From Parietichytrium sp. I65-24A (taxonomy: Eukaryota > Sar > Bigyra > Thraustochytrida > Thraustochytriidae): a DNA stretch of 64,000 nucleotides. The DNA is taken from the NCBI GenBank assembly GCA_012862575.1, contig BLSF01000002.1, positions 372,001 to 436,000 on the forward strand. The letters are read 5' to 3'. The position numbers and the translations under genes were made by a program. Shown here in pieces: positions 20,201 to 31,056 of the stretch. A model generated the notes under the pieces. It searched no databases. It worked only from the letters and a program-made list of their open reading frames with translations, and was not told the DNA's origin. Numbering within the stretch: position 1 is the stretch's first letter; each line of letters opens with the position of its first letter.

Positions 20201-23052
20201 CCTCAGCACCAGGCTCCAGCATCGAAACTAGCTCCCTTGGAGTTGTCTTGTTTAGAGATGACGGGTCTTCATTCTCGGCTGTGATCAGTGCAGATGCAAC
20301 CGTCGTTCCGCTTTACAGTTCGAATTTAACTACAGTGCATCCGGCTTTTGATGTCAGCACGATTTCGTCATCATTACAAGGGATCCAGGAGCTTATCGGG
20401 TTCATGGCCGGCTTTGCGGCTTTACGTTCCGACGGGAGAGTTGTGGTTTGGGGTTGGAAAGTTTCGAGTAAGTTATAGCTGCCTCTGCCGCTGCCAAACA
20501 ATCACGTCTATTTGAAACCGAAGTGTTCCTGTGCTAACACAATCGTTTGGAACTTTGTGATCGTAGCTGGAAGTATAGACGAAATTCCTCTTCTTCAAAG
20601 CAAGGTCAAGCACATTTACAGGATCGGGGACCACAGGCTGTCGCCAGACGATGGACGTCCGAGTCATATAGTTCCTGTCGTCGGTGGAGATCCTTATTCA
20701 ACAGAATTTTCTATCATGTTTGCATCGGGAGGTTCTGTGCCGACTGGATACATTGCCCGGAGAGAAGATGATGTCGTGGTCATGGTTGGACAGGGGAGGG
20801 TAGAGGGGCTTAATTATACAGCCCCCATAAGCTCGTTTCCGAGCACGGTGGTCACCTTTGAAGACGTTGAGAAAGTTTACAATGTTGGCCCAATTCTTAC
20901 TGTCATACACCGGAATGGAAAGCTCTCTGAACACCGACCAGAAAATTGCGGATCACAGCCGCCGTCCATCGAGCATGTTGACGAGGTATACTACATCTCG
21001 GCTCTCTCTCAGTCTTCCTTGAAAGAGTTGATGGAACTTGAGCCGGTTCCGAACTCAACAATTAAAGACAACCTTTGTAACATGTTTGGGTACACTACCA
21101 TTGCTGTACATCGTGATGGGATGGTTTCCAGCTGGGGATCTCACCCCTTGAGTGAGGATGTGAAAAAACGGATTACACGCGGCGGGGGCATCTCAAAGCT
21201 GCGGCACTTCCAGGGCCCAAGGCGTGATGTGGAACTTGATGGATTCTCGCCCGTCGCTGTTCTTGCTCTCCTGAAAGATAATTCCGCAATCTTTCTCGTA
21301 CAGCCCGAAATGGAAGTGGTTTATCCTGCTGGTGCTGAGCTCACCCCGTCCCTATTGAGCGATATCAAGGACATCGCGATGACCAGGTACGGCTTCACGT
21401 TGCTGCGGGGAGATGGCTCAATGGTTGTGATATTCGGCAAGGAGCAGCGCCACAAGTACGATTCCATCACGTTCAACCATATCTTTTTTGCCAGCGGTAT
21501 CGTCCAGATATTTGATTCATATGAGGCTTGCGCCGTAAATGCGTATGGAAAGCTGGGCTGCAGTGAAGGCAAGAAGATTGTTTTTGAGAACTCGTCTTGG
21601 GAGACTTCGTTTGCAGATTTTAAGGAGCTGTTTGAGAACGATGAAGTGTGGAAAGACCCGAATGGTGATTATGTGTTCCAAAGCAGCATCCTTGCAAAAG
21701 ATGACGCTGTAATGGTAAGCCCATATTACCTCGGGGATGTTGTGAGGAGGAAGAGCGACGGAGCCTTCATATCGCTGAACCTCAGAAAATCCCATTTTGA
21801 CACCGTGGCCGAATTCGACACAGCAGTTTTCAACCCAACGGAATATCTTCTCTTGCTTCAGAAGATTCCCATCAAAAAGATTGACAACACTTTCGGGCTC
21901 GTTCTGTTTGTGGATGGATCCCTCCGAATGTTCAACCCTTCGAGACGGACTTTTCAGACTGACTTCAACAGCAGAGAATTTTCTGATGTGGCGAGTTTTG
22001 TAGGCTATGATGGTGTATTCAAGACTTTCATCGCTATCAAACACTTTGACGGGTCTTTTTCCGCGTGGACAAGCCCCGGCAGTGATGGATCTGGGTTTCG
22101 CACCTGGATTGAAAGCATCAACACTGGGGCTAACTCGGTTGTCGCTAGCTCAGAGGTGTACTTGGCTTCAATTGAAGAAGCTGAGAGGAGCTGGATGCAG
22201 TCAGTGTGGCCGTCCGCTCGGGGTGAAAAGAGCGTTGAGCTGTCTTGTCCCGTCGCTTTTGAAGCAAGAAGTAGATTTGACGTGGTGCTGAAATCGTTTG
22301 CGACTGTGTGTCATGGCCACTCTCAAGTTACGGCCATCAAAGCCGTTCTCGCTGATGAGTCCGGGAAGCAATGGTTTCCAAAAAATGGCACAGTCCGCAT
22401 CTCGCTGAGACCAGTTTCGGGCGTTGATTCCTTCACGTACTCTGTATTCGGGGAAAGGACAGAGGAAAGTCACTTTATCACCGCTCAAAGTGAAGCAAAC
22501 GTGTTTACCTCTGTCTACTCTGCCACGACGACTTGCGGCAATGGGGCTCAAGTTTGCATCGAACCGCAGGTGTCAAATCCCTCTGGCTCTCTTCAGAGTG
22601 ACGGTACCATCTTGCCATTGTTGTACACAACATGGAGTTCCTCTGTTGAGATGACTAACTCGGAGAGCGACACAGCTCCGAGCTCGATCAAGCTTGTATT
22701 TGAGGTGTCAGGATCCCCGTGCGACGCAGACATGCCTGAGGACAGCGCCTTCCACTCTTCTCCACAGCGCATTGCGCCAGTGTCGAGTCTTGACGCACAA
22801 TTGATCGGAGCTGCGTGCAATGGCGGGAGAGGAAGTTCAACTTTAACTGTCCAACCAACTTCGATGCCGAGCGCAGGGCCGACGACTTCGAACGGATCTG
22901 CAAGCACTAAAGAAACTCCGATTCTTATTTTTGTTGGTGCTGCGGTGGGCGGCGTTGTTCTTCTAGGAGCTTTAGTACTTGGGCTTCTTCGATTTCGAAG
23001 GAGTCGAGGAACAGAGGTCTCAACGACGGTCTCCGTGGAAGACAAGCTTTAG
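17233..23052 (+). CDS. PAN/EGF/RCC1-repeat type I membrane protein (two exons)
   Basis: Exons 17233-20467 and 20567-23052 join in frame to give 1906 aa. The start is the ATG at 17233; a TTG three codons earlier was rejected. A signal peptide (1-25) leads into a PAN-like Cys module (about 40-90), an EGF-like module (about 126-162, ending C-V-C-E-D-G-Y-F-G-P-D-C) and a second PAN-like module (about 237-315). A long helical region follows (about 330-960). About ten short repeats of the type LRSDGRVVVWGW, AVHRDGMVSSWGS and LLRGDGSMVV suggest an RCC1 or BLIP-II-like propeller (about 1010-1500). A beta-rich part and one membrane helix (about 1861-1885) lead to a short basic cytosolic tail. It is probably a surface receptor or adhesin; the ligand is unknown. 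It shares PAN-type modules with the divergent giant gene. Confidence 0.8.
20468..20566 (+). other. intron of the PAN/RCC1 gene
   Basis: Donor GTAAGT at 20468, branch-like CTAAC at 20533-20537, acceptor TAG ending at 20566, length 99 nt. It splits a codon after its first base, and splicing restores one RCC1-like repeat. The length is a multiple of three, but the intron holds an in-frame TAG, so retention would end the protein at 1081 aa, before the membrane helix. Confidence 0.85.
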
Positions 23053-23585
23053 TACTCTGCTCCACGTCTCGCTGTCACCGCGCCCCTCCGTCACCGGACT
23101 CGGAATTATAACATCTTATGCAAGATTTTCTGATGCAATAGGTCTTTTTTAATTAAACAACTTTAATGAACATTTCAGTGCACCTGCAGCTCCAGGTACA
23201 TCTTTTTTATCAACCGCAACGGTGGTCAAGCCGCCAAGCCATTGAGTTCTCGAATCCCTCATCTCCACGCGTCATTCCATTGCATTCCTGCATTTCATGA
23301 TCAGCTCTGCTCTAGCACAGCTCTCGACACACACACACATACACACATACACACATACACACATACACACGCGATTCGCGGCGGACCGAGCATGTGCCCG
23401 CTCACTTTGGGTTCCCGCACAACATGTCAGCTCCTAGGATATAACATGCGGGTCCTCGTGGCGTCACGGTGGGCTCACAGTTCGAAGATGTCATTGTGTC
23501 AATGTAGAATACCGGTGCATTCAATTTAGCCAGCCATGGCCAGCCAGTCTCGAAAGCGCTCAAGACGCAAGGCGGGAGTGCCAGC
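23053..23585. other. spacer with CA-type microsatellite
   Basis: Holds the 3' flank of the PAN/RCC1 gene and the promoter of the zinc-transporter gene. The only repeat is an ACACACAT-type run at 23327-23370. No gene seen. Confidence 0.7.
23327..23370. repeat. CA/ACACAT microsatellite
   Basis: CA dinucleotide run passing into four ACACAT-type units, about 215 bp upstream of the zinc-transporter ATG. Confidence 0.9.
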
Positions 23586-25136
23586 ATGCTGGTGCTGCGA
23601 CACTGGAGACGGCGGGCGGTGGGGCCCCCGGCAGGATTCGGGTTGTGGTCGCATGTAGTGCCGGTATGGTGCAGAGATGACGGCGGGCGCGGCGAGGGCC
23701 CTGGCGCGCAGGTGGCGCTGAGAGTGCGAGGGTCGCGCACGAGGGCTTTTGGCGGGTCCAGCGCGGAGGAGAAGTCTCCTTTGCTCCGGTCAGCTGGGGT
23801 CCCGGAAGCGTGGCTGAGAGCGGCGGTGAGGAAGGCCTGCAGGAGCGCTCCTCGAGTGCATGTTGGCGCGGTGAAGGCGGAGATGAGCACTGCGGCGCCG
23901 AACGAGCGGCTGAGAAGAGTGGGCTCCAGGCCAGAGGCGCAGCATGGAGTTTCTGCGCCAGGAATCTCAGGACAGCAAGAATTGGCGAGCGGCGCGGCGG
24001 CTCTGAGTTGGAAGACCGTCCAGCGAGCGCTGGTTGGCAATTCTATCATCACGCTGCTAAAATTCGGAGTTTGGTTTCAGACCGGGTCGTCCGCGATGCT
24101 CTCGGAAGCAATTCACACACTAGCCGATAGTGGGAACCAGGCTTTGCTACTCGCTGGCCTTCATCAGTCGTCCAATGCCCCAGACAAGAGGTTTCAGTAT
24201 GGATACGGCCGAGCCGCATTCTTCTGGGCACTGGTGTCTGCTTTAGGAATGTTTTGGACAGGGGCTGGTGTGACGATTTTCCATGGAGGTTACAATCTTG
24301 TTCATCCGGAAGCTCACGCTGTAGAAATGTCTGCCTCCCTGTGGGGTGTCTTGGCCGTGTCGTTCCTCGTAGATGGGTGGGTGCTCGGAACCACTTTGAA
24401 AGAGCTTTTGGCTAGCAAGCCGGACAATGTTAGCACATTTCAGTATTTTCGGAAGATACGCGACCCCTTCGTCCTCGCGGTCGTTCTTGAAGACTTCACG
24501 GCTTGCACTGGGGTGCTCATTGCAACCTGCGGGCTGGGAATGACTTATTACACTGGAAACCCATACTATGATGCCATGGCGAGCGTTGGTATCGGCTGTT
24601 TGCTAGGCTTTGTCGCGCTGCGCTTGGTTCGCACGAATCAGCTGTACCTGCTTGGTCAAGCCGTTGACAAGGAAACTCTTCGTGGAATTCGGGAGCTGCT
24701 ATACGAGAGGCCCGCCGTAGAGGCTGTTTACGGGGTACAGAGTCAATGGGTGGGGCCCTCAACGTTTTCTTACAAGGCAGAAGTCGATTTTGACGGTACT
24801 TATTTGGCAGCGAACCTAGAGGAAAAGTACGCCCCCCTTTTTCAAGCGGCGACCGAGAGGTCGGATGTGGAGGTACTCATGAGTTGGTACGCCGAGGACG
24901 TTACTCGCCTAGTGGAGCTTGAAGTTCGCCAAATCGAGAAGGCGATTCGCGCAAAGTACCCGGCCGCAGCATTTATTGAGCTGGAGCCTGACAGCAAGTA
25001 CGCGGATGTGGATGCTCTGCCGGAAGACTTCACCACGGACTCAAAGTTTTTCAATATTGAAAGAGAGGAGTTGGAGCGATTCGACAAAATCCTTTCCGAA
25101 CGAACAAAGGCCGAAGACCCGCCGCGGACTGTTTAG
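23586..25136 (+). CDS. SLC30A9: SLC30A9 (ZnT9)-like mitochondrial cation-efflux zinc transporter
   Basis: 516 aa from the ATG at 23586. The basic, Arg-rich N-terminus (MLVLRHWRRRAVG) looks like a mitochondrial presequence, followed by a long low-complexity linker to about residue 135. The membrane domain carries the cation-diffusion-facilitator TM2 site E-A-I-H177-T-L-A-D181 and a TM5 segment L-E302-D303-F-T-A, like the ZnT9 subfamily rather than the classic HxxxD type. A soluble C-terminal domain with an extended acidic tail follows. Family members move Zn2+ by proton exchange; ZnT9 proteins export zinc from mitochondria. It is convergent with a small membrane-protein gene 167 bp away. I am sure of the family; the mitochondrial location rests on the N-terminus and homology. 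Confidence 0.88.
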   Translation: MLVLRHWRRRAVGPPAGFGLWSHVVPVWCRDDGGRGEGPGAQVALRVRGSRTRAFGGSSAEEKSPLLRSAGVPEAWLRAAVRKACRSAPRVHVGAVKAEMSTAAPNERLRRVGSRPEAQHGVSAPGISGQQELASGAAALSWKTVQRALVGNSIITLLKFGVWFQTGSSAMLSEAIHTLADSGNQALLLAGLHQSSNAPDKRFQYGYGRAAFFWALVSALGMFWTGAGVTIFHGGYNLVHPEAHAVEMSASLWGVLAVSFLVDGWVLGTTLKELLASKPDNVSTFQYFRKIRDPFVLAVVLEDFTACTGVLIATCGLGMTYYTGNPYYDAMASVGIGCLLGFVALRLVRTNQLYLLGQAVDKETLRGIRELLYERPAVEAVYGVQSQWVGPSTFSYKAEVDFDGTYLAANLEEKYAPLFQAATERSDVEVLMSWYAEDVTRLVELEVRQIEKAIRAKYPAAAFIELEPDSKYADVDALPEDFTTDSKFFNIEREELERFDKILSERTKAEDPPRTV

Positions 25137-25303
25137 TTTAATGTCGATTCGACAGTTTCAGGGCTGATGGCCCAAGTACGCCCGAATTGCTCGAGATCGC
25201 GACGCGGAGCGCCACTTGGTTTGCTTTTGTTCTTAATTTCTTTTATGTACACAAATCTAACAGTAAGCACAAAATTTGGACGTTCATGGCCGCGCATTTC
25301 GGG

Positions 25304-25651
25304 CTACCGCTTTTCAGGCCGAGGGGCCAGGCCAGGGTGCTCGCCAACTCGCCTTTGGAGTTCCGAGTAGTAGCCCCTTGATCGTTCGACCTCTTGGTCC
25401 AGGTCGCCTCTGCTACGCACAGACTGAGGCACAACATAGTCCTTCGTGCCGTCCTCCTGATTGAGCGCCTGCCATTTCTTGTTTGAAACCTGCGTGGTGT
25501 ATTGCATGATGTAATATCCGGCCACCAGCGGGATGCTCATGTACACTGCCGTTGCCGCTCTTGCGCCATTCTTCGAGAGCGGGATGCGCGCTTTGTGGAT
25601 GCGTTCCTTGAGCGCCTGGTGCTTGTCGCGCAAAAGCCTCAAAAACTCCAT
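25304..25651 (-). CDS. small single-pass membrane protein, family not recognised
   Basis: 115 aa from the ATG at 25651. A GTG seven codons upstream follows an in-frame TAA and was rejected. A basic helical N-terminus (MEFLRLLRDKHQALKERIHK) leads into one hydrophobic segment at about 36-52, A-V-Y-M-S-I-P-L-V-A-G-Y-Y-I-M-Q, then a charged, helical tail. Size, basic N-side and single helix resemble small inner-membrane assembly proteins of mitochondria, but I cannot name the family. Codon pattern and position close to a convergent gene support a real gene. A GTAAGT just upstream on the minus strand hints at a possible 5' exon that I cannot place. Confidence 0.6.
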   Translation of the reverse strand: MEFLRLLRDKHQALKERIHKARIPLSKNGARAATAVYMSIPLVAGYYIMQYTTQVSNKKWQALNQEDGTKDYVVPQSVRSRGDLDQEVERSRGYYSELQRRVGEHPGLAPRPEKR

Positions 25652-27985
25652 TTGCTCAGTCTTGGTTTTCACTTACGGGAGATACCAGCTTTTTCATCCC
25701 ACGTCTATGCCGCTCTGCGCTCTCTGCGCATCCGAGGCCACCGTCAATCAAATGCATGTCAGCAGTGTCAGCCTTCTGGGGGAGTAGGAAAGTTCAAGAT
25801 AAATCAAGGGTTCTCAAGGGTGGTTTTCGCGGAACGCAAAATCGTGCGGTGGAGAGGCTTGTTGTGGTTATTATGGCTATACATGGCTATACATATAATG
25901 GCTATACTATAGAGGCTATACTAGTAGTTAAAGCTGTTTAGTTTGGATTAGTTTTTGGTTTTGTTTTGTTGTGTTTTTGATTTTGTGCAGTTTGGTTTGG
26001 ATTGTTTGGAGAATCAGACTTTTCGCAACCTTTGCAAGAATGATCAAAATCAAGAATGCATGGTTGCATGCCACTTTCAGAACTACGGCGCTGACAGCGC
26101 TGACTCATGATCACATAGGCTGAGACGGTGAGTTAATCCGTTGCAGATTTTACGCCGTTACTGTATTAAGTATCCCAATTGAGTACTGAGTACGATGCGC
26201 TCGGCATCAGTAACGCTGTAGACTGTTTCTCGTGCTATTCGGTCCAATCGTGCCACAGGTTACATTAGTCTCTGTGGTAGACTGCAACCTTTGCGGGGAC
26301 CGGTACCCTACTTCTTGGAACTCTCTTATAGTATCCAATGGCTAGGTATTAGGCAATCAGCATTTCTCTTTGTGCAGGTGTGCTGGCAAAGCTAAGGGAG
26401 AGTTATGCGGTTCGCTAGCAGTGTCTCGCGAATGGTCATTTGATGGACAATCAGACAAGAATTCAGAGCCAACACCAAATGCGAAAGGAAGAAAAGGTGC
26501 GAAAGCAAGAAAACCTGTTCCAAGACATGTCGCCACCAGGCCAGATAGCGCGACAACTTGGCGAGTTCTACGCGCAGGCGCTGGTACTACATGTGACACA
26601 AGACTGACTTTCGTTCAGCCTGGACTTTTTGTCGCGCGTTAACGGTGTATGGAAAGAATGGAAATGCATCTTGTTTGATTCACCACAGCCCCGTTTCGAC
26701 GGAAAGATTTCTCCAAATTCCACAGTAGTACTGAAAGTGAGTAGTCGTGGCAAGAGAGGAATGCCCCATGTTGATGGCTAGGTGGCCTTCTGAAATCTGA
26801 AATTCGAATCTCTGAGATGGGTTTTGACAGAATGAATGAACTCGGTAAGTTGGAGCTCTCTTCCCTTTGGCCATTTCTTGTCGCCCTGAAGACACCTCTT
26901 GCCTGTTCAAACTAACAGTAAATTCTTTCCGTATTCTGTTTGCTCCTGAAATTTATCCTTTCTTCACGGAATTCACGGAATTCAGTTCGTTTTTAATCAA
27001 AACGACAACGCACCGTGAATCGAAGTCTGTGGGCTTCTTTACTTTCTTTGATTCTTCTTGCGCAAGCTTGTCGGTATTCGGCTCATTCAGCTCGTTCACT
27101 TTGTTGAACAGTAGTACCGTTGTCGCTGTTGCCGCTAGAGCAGCGCAGTTCTTCTTCCCATTCGCGGCTGACCATGGCTGAGCGAGCGAATCGCGCACCC
27201 AGTGTTTACGATAAACAACTCCTAAAGATTCCAAACCCTCTCTCTCTCTTTTTTGTCTTTGCAGGCTTTCGAAACGCTACACCTCCTCTACCGCAAACAA
27301 TGATCTGCAGCTCCGCCCATCGCTTAGCTCCTTCGCTCACCATTAACTCCTGATAAATCACTAGGGGTACCAGTAGACCTTCCTTGCTTCCTCCCGCCAC
27401 TGCGGCCATGGCCCAGCAAAGAGCCTCCTGCATTAGGCCTCCTTAGTGAACCCTAGTCACGATCGAGTTCTGCAGTTCCGCGGAGGACTCTACTATCATG
27501 AGCTATCGAGTGTTCATAGTTTACTAGTGAGGATTAGCCCCCTGCGAAGGGGGTTCTTGGAATCTGAAATTGTGAATTTTGGATATTTTTTGGGAGATTG
27601 TTGCTGCTCTTGGGTGTTGTTCAATGTGTTGAATTGAGACTGTGAATGCGCAACCGCAAGTTGATGCTCCCTCGCTTTTGTCGTCTGAATGAAGCGAGTG
27701 AAAAGTCAGGTCCCAGCTCTCGGCGGCCAGCGTCTCAATTCTTATTTCTTTTGGATTGGATACCTTCGATCTGACCATCTCTGGGTTGGACAACTCGTGT
27801 GTGTTTTGGACTTTTTTGTTCGATGAAGAAGGTGAAGAGCGGTTCTTCAGGCATCCAAAGAGTGCACTTACTACAAGTAAGCATAAAAGAAAACCCTTGT
27901 CTGAGGGAAAAGCAAAAGCAGGGAAAAGCAAGAGAGGAGAAACCGAGGAAACATGGACTCGCTTTCCAACTTTCCTCTTCTTCCC

Positions 27986-28026
27986 CTGTCACTCTGTCAC
28001 TCTGTCACTCACTCTGTCACACTGTC
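27986..28026. repeat. ACTCTGTC tandem repeat
   Basis: About five imperfect octamer copies of CACTCTGT seen directly, including one shortened CACT unit. No gene overlaps. Confidence 0.85.
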
Positions 28027-28840
28027 TTCTTCGCAGCAATGTTTCGGACGATGGGCGAGGACTAGCGCTCGTTCTAGCACCTGTCACTTGATCGCCTAGC
28101 CAGAGAGACGAACACGAAGCCGCCGGTCACTTTGGCAGCGCTGCGAGATGCTGCGAGATGCATTTCTTACCTTAGCGCGGACTACCGCAGGGACGTAGGT
28201 GGGCGAATCCTTGCAAGTTGCAGCAAGGAGGATCGTTGCTACTTAGTACTAGTGCTGTTGCCGCTGTTTCCACTAAAGTTTCTGGCTGAAGCGCAAAGAT
28301 TCAGAACAGAACTTGAGATTGAGAAATTTAAGAAGAACTTGGGATTTTGTTTCAGAATGGAGCAGACTCGGACCCACACTCAAACAAAAAAAAAAGCATG
28401 AGTAAAAAAGAAAACGAAAAGAAAACGAAAAAGAAAAAAAAGAATAAACTAAAATCAGCCGCAAAGTGACAGGGAAGGAAGATCGGTATGTTGTTCCTCT
28501 CTCCGTGGACCATGGCAGGAGTAAGAGTACGGAGCATTATAGTAATCGATAGGTAATTTGATAAAGACGGAGTAGCTGTGATTCACTCCACACAAGTTGC
28601 AAAACTTGCCAAAAGTTGTGAGTGAGGCGGGCCATTTTCGCCACACAATCTCAAACCACTCCCACCTTTTTGGCTGATCAAGGCATAGAGCCTTCTCCGC
28701 CTCCTCTCTGCCCTCTCTCTCTGCTCTCTGGCGCAGTTCACCTCTCCGCCCTCACGTAGGCACTCCTATTGCAGTGTAGATCTATCTAGCAACCTCGTCG
28801 CCCTCCTCACATCAACGAGACGGGAAAAAATATCCAAGCG

Positions 28841-28910
28841 GGAGGAGAAGGGGGCTGTGAGGGGCGGAGAAAGATAGTTTTCCAGCCCCTCACAACCCCC
28901 TCCTTCTTCT
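28841..28910. repeat. imperfect inverted repeat (stem about 22-25 bp, loop about 18 nt)
   Basis: The left arm at 28841-28865 ends CTGTGAGGGGC. The right arm at 28884-28910 begins GCCCCTCACAACCCCC. The arms pair with few mismatches around an AT-rich loop. It lies about 630 bp upstream of the MYB start codon and could fold as a hairpin in DNA or RNA. Confidence 0.75.
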
Positions 28911-29180
28911 GACAAGTTCTGAAACACATAGAAAACAAGCCCAAACGAGACAAACCGCAGCACCAGACCACAGAGCGAACACCGCCGACAGAAAAACAAA
29001 CAGACTATCTCCGGCGGGGAGACACGCGCTGCGCAGGGACCTACGACTGTCCCCGAGTACCCTACCGTCCTCGCGTCCTCGCACTGTCTCCTACCTGAGC
29101 TTCTAGCCAGCCGTACGCTGCTTAGTCGGACAGTAAGACCATACCTAGGAGGGACGTGGCGGAGTAGAGCCGCCTACTTG

Positions 29181-29334
29181 GAGAGGTAGATAGAGAGATA
29201 GAGAGAGATATAAAGAGAGACAAGAGAGAGAGAGAAGCACAGACTGGGACAAGTGCGCACGACAACAGCTCATCTGAGGGTACGCGCAAGGGTGCGCGGG
29301 ACTAGAATAGAGAGAGAGAGGGAGAGAGAGAGAG
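29181..29334. repeat. GA-rich purine tracts upstream of the MYB gene
   Basis: Two blocks of GAGA/GATA-type sequence (29181-29236 and 29308-29334), 200 to 350 bp before the MYB ATG, so probably in its promoter or 5' UTR. Confidence 0.8.
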
Positions 29335-29535
29335 CGGTGGTGCGTGGTGCGCGGCGCTCAGGAACGGCGCAGAGCAAAGTGTAAAGTGTGTGCGGCGCTG
29401 GTGGGTGTGGCGGTTGTGAGTGGGACGCTCGCCTGAGGTATTGTGCTGCTGTGCTGCTGTGCTTGTGTTCTTGTGTTCTTGTGTGCCTGTGTGCTGCTGT
29501 GGTGAGGAGGCAGAGAGGACAAGGGAGAAGAAATA

Positions 29536-31056
29536 ATGATGGCGAATCAGACCCGCAAGTCGCCGAATGGCGAAAACACCGGAAGGTGGACGAAGGAGGA
29601 GCATGGGACGTTCTTGGATGGGCTCCGGCAGCATGGGAAGGAATGGAAGAAGATCGCATCCATGATCGAGACGCGGACTGTGGTTCAGATTAGGACCCAC
29701 GCGCAAAAGTACTTTCAGAAGCTCGCAAAGACAAGAGAGTCCCAGGGCAAGGAGGTCCCGGGTGACCTCGTCAGCACTGCCAGTAATCCACGGCATTATC
29801 TCGAGAGCAAGAACAAACGTTCGATGCTCGGGACCAGCAGCCGGCGTGTGGCAACCACCAAGAGGCAAATTAAACCTGGCACGTCGCTGAATGGTTCTTC
29901 TCCAAGACCAGATGCATCGCCTTCATCCGACAACAACACCGTCAGCACTGGCGTACCGGGTGCCGCAAGCGGATCGAAGACCCTTGACCCGAAGCCTGTG
30001 CGTGGCATGGCCTTGGACCTCGATGACCAAGCTATCGAGGCCGTGATGAAGAACTCGATGTCTTCGGTTACCATGACATCATCTGCGCCTGTCACCGCTG
30101 GCTCTGCCTCGCCCCAGTCTTCCAAAACAGTAAGCTCAGGCGAATCCACCACATTGAAAATAAGACGCCCGAGCACTAGTGCCGGGCCCACTGGTGGTCT
30201 CAAAAAGAAGAGCGACGCTGCTGCTGCTGCGCGAACATTAAACAGGAAGAGACCTGCAACGCTGCGTGTTCCGGAGAACGGAGCGGGTATGGGCATGGAT
30301 CTCATGTCACCACTCGATTCCCCGGCCGATCTTGGCAACTTTTCTGCCAATCCACTGGGCTCCACTCCGCGCGGCTCCGATGCTCCGCGACTGACCATCT
30401 CCACCGACCTCATCAACCCTTCGTACATAGAGTACATTGGAGAGCTTTCGGAGAGCGACGCCATGATTATGAAGTCTCGGGACGAGGAAGATCTCAAATG
30501 GCTCGTGTCTTCCATCAACAACCGCCTCCCTGACTCTTCTCCAACTGCTGTCTCGGACTTTGAGTTTTACCAGGACTTTGAGACTGGCGAGGACAACAGC
30601 ATGCTCTTTCCTCCAATGTCTTCCAACCCAGAAGACGACGAAGACGGGGACAACACCGCAATTCCTGGTGGCTCCTCCTCTTTGAACATCTCCCGCGGCG
30701 ATGCGTTTCTCAACGCGAATAGCCCGGCTTCTGCGAACACGTCCATGATGTCATCCAACCCTAGCGTTGTCTCAACAACCACGCCTGTAAAGACGGAGGT
30801 GTTTGCAGAGGGTTCTGGCGCAACACCACGCATCGGTGCATCTGAAGCTCAAAGCATCGAGGAGTGGATCAATTCTTCGGATGGCTCTAAAAGTATTGAC
30901 GGAGACGACTCTGACTTGCTCTCTGTGAACGACTGTGATGACTTGGACCACTCCGCCGAGTTGACCGAAATGGGCCCCTTCACAAAGTTTGTGTTTGGGG
31001 ATGACGTCGAGCATGATGCGCAGGCGAAGCGCCGAAAGCTCTCAATTGAGGCGTGA
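29536..31056 (+). CDS. SHAQKYF-class single-repeat MYB transcription factor
   Basis: 506 aa from two adjacent ATGs. One MYB repeat occupies about residues 14-63, with tryptophans in GRWTKEEH and EWKKIAS and the class signature R53-T-H-A-Q-K-Y-F60 (THAQKYF in place of SHAQKYF). Proteins of this class bind DNA with a single repeat; in plants they include clock and stress regulators. The rest is Ser/Thr/Pro-rich and disordered. A motif I-E-E-W-I-N-S-S sits near residue 440, an acidic stretch follows, and A-K-R-R-K-L-S near the C-terminus is a probable nuclear signal. The long acidic C-terminal half is a likely activation region. No intron. It is convergent with the HVA22-like gene. The target genes cannot be told from sequence. 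Confidence 0.88.
   Translation: MMANQTRKSPNGENTGRWTKEEHGTFLDGLRQHGKEWKKIASMIETRTVVQIRTHAQKYFQKLAKTRESQGKEVPGDLVSTASNPRHYLESKNKRSMLGTSSRRVATTKRQIKPGTSLNGSSPRPDASPSSDNNTVSTGVPGAASGSKTLDPKPVRGMALDLDDQAIEAVMKNSMSSVTMTSSAPVTAGSASPQSSKTVSSGESTTLKIRRPSTSAGPTGGLKKKSDAAAAARTLNRKRPATLRVPENGAGMGMDLMSPLDSPADLGNFSANPLGSTPRGSDAPRLTISTDLINPSYIEYIGELSESDAMIMKSRDEEDLKWLVSSINNRLPDSSPTAVSDFEFYQDFETGEDNSMLFPPMSSNPEDDEDGDNTAIPGGSSSLNISRGDAFLNANSPASANTSMMSSNPSVVSTTTPVKTEVFAEGSGATPRIGASEAQSIEEWINSSDGSKSIDGDDSDLLSVNDCDDLDHSAELTEMGPFTKFVFGDDVEHDAQAKRRKLSIEA

Larger units (their letters stand above)
25652..29535. other. 3.9-kb gene-poor spacer
   Basis: No frame here looks like protein on either strand. It holds an ACTCTGTC repeat (27986-28026), an inverted repeat (28841-28910) and purine-rich runs (29181-29334) that lead into the MYB gene. 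Part of the last 700 bp is probably promoter and 5' UTR of that gene. Confidence 0.6.

Noticed and set aside
25660-25680. GTAAGT donor-like word just upstream of the small membrane-protein gene (minus strand)
   Set aside because: Any intron from it to the ATG would be about 22 nt, too short; no distant exon pair could be placed.
26761-26820. tRNA-like A-box (TGGCTAGGTGG) and B-box (TTCGAATC) words
   Set aside because: The boxes are about 28 nt apart, too close for a tRNA, and no acceptor stem can be paired.
29796-30521. 241-codon minus-strand frame
   Set aside because: It is antisense to the disordered part of the MYB gene and is a Ser/Arg-rich shadow.
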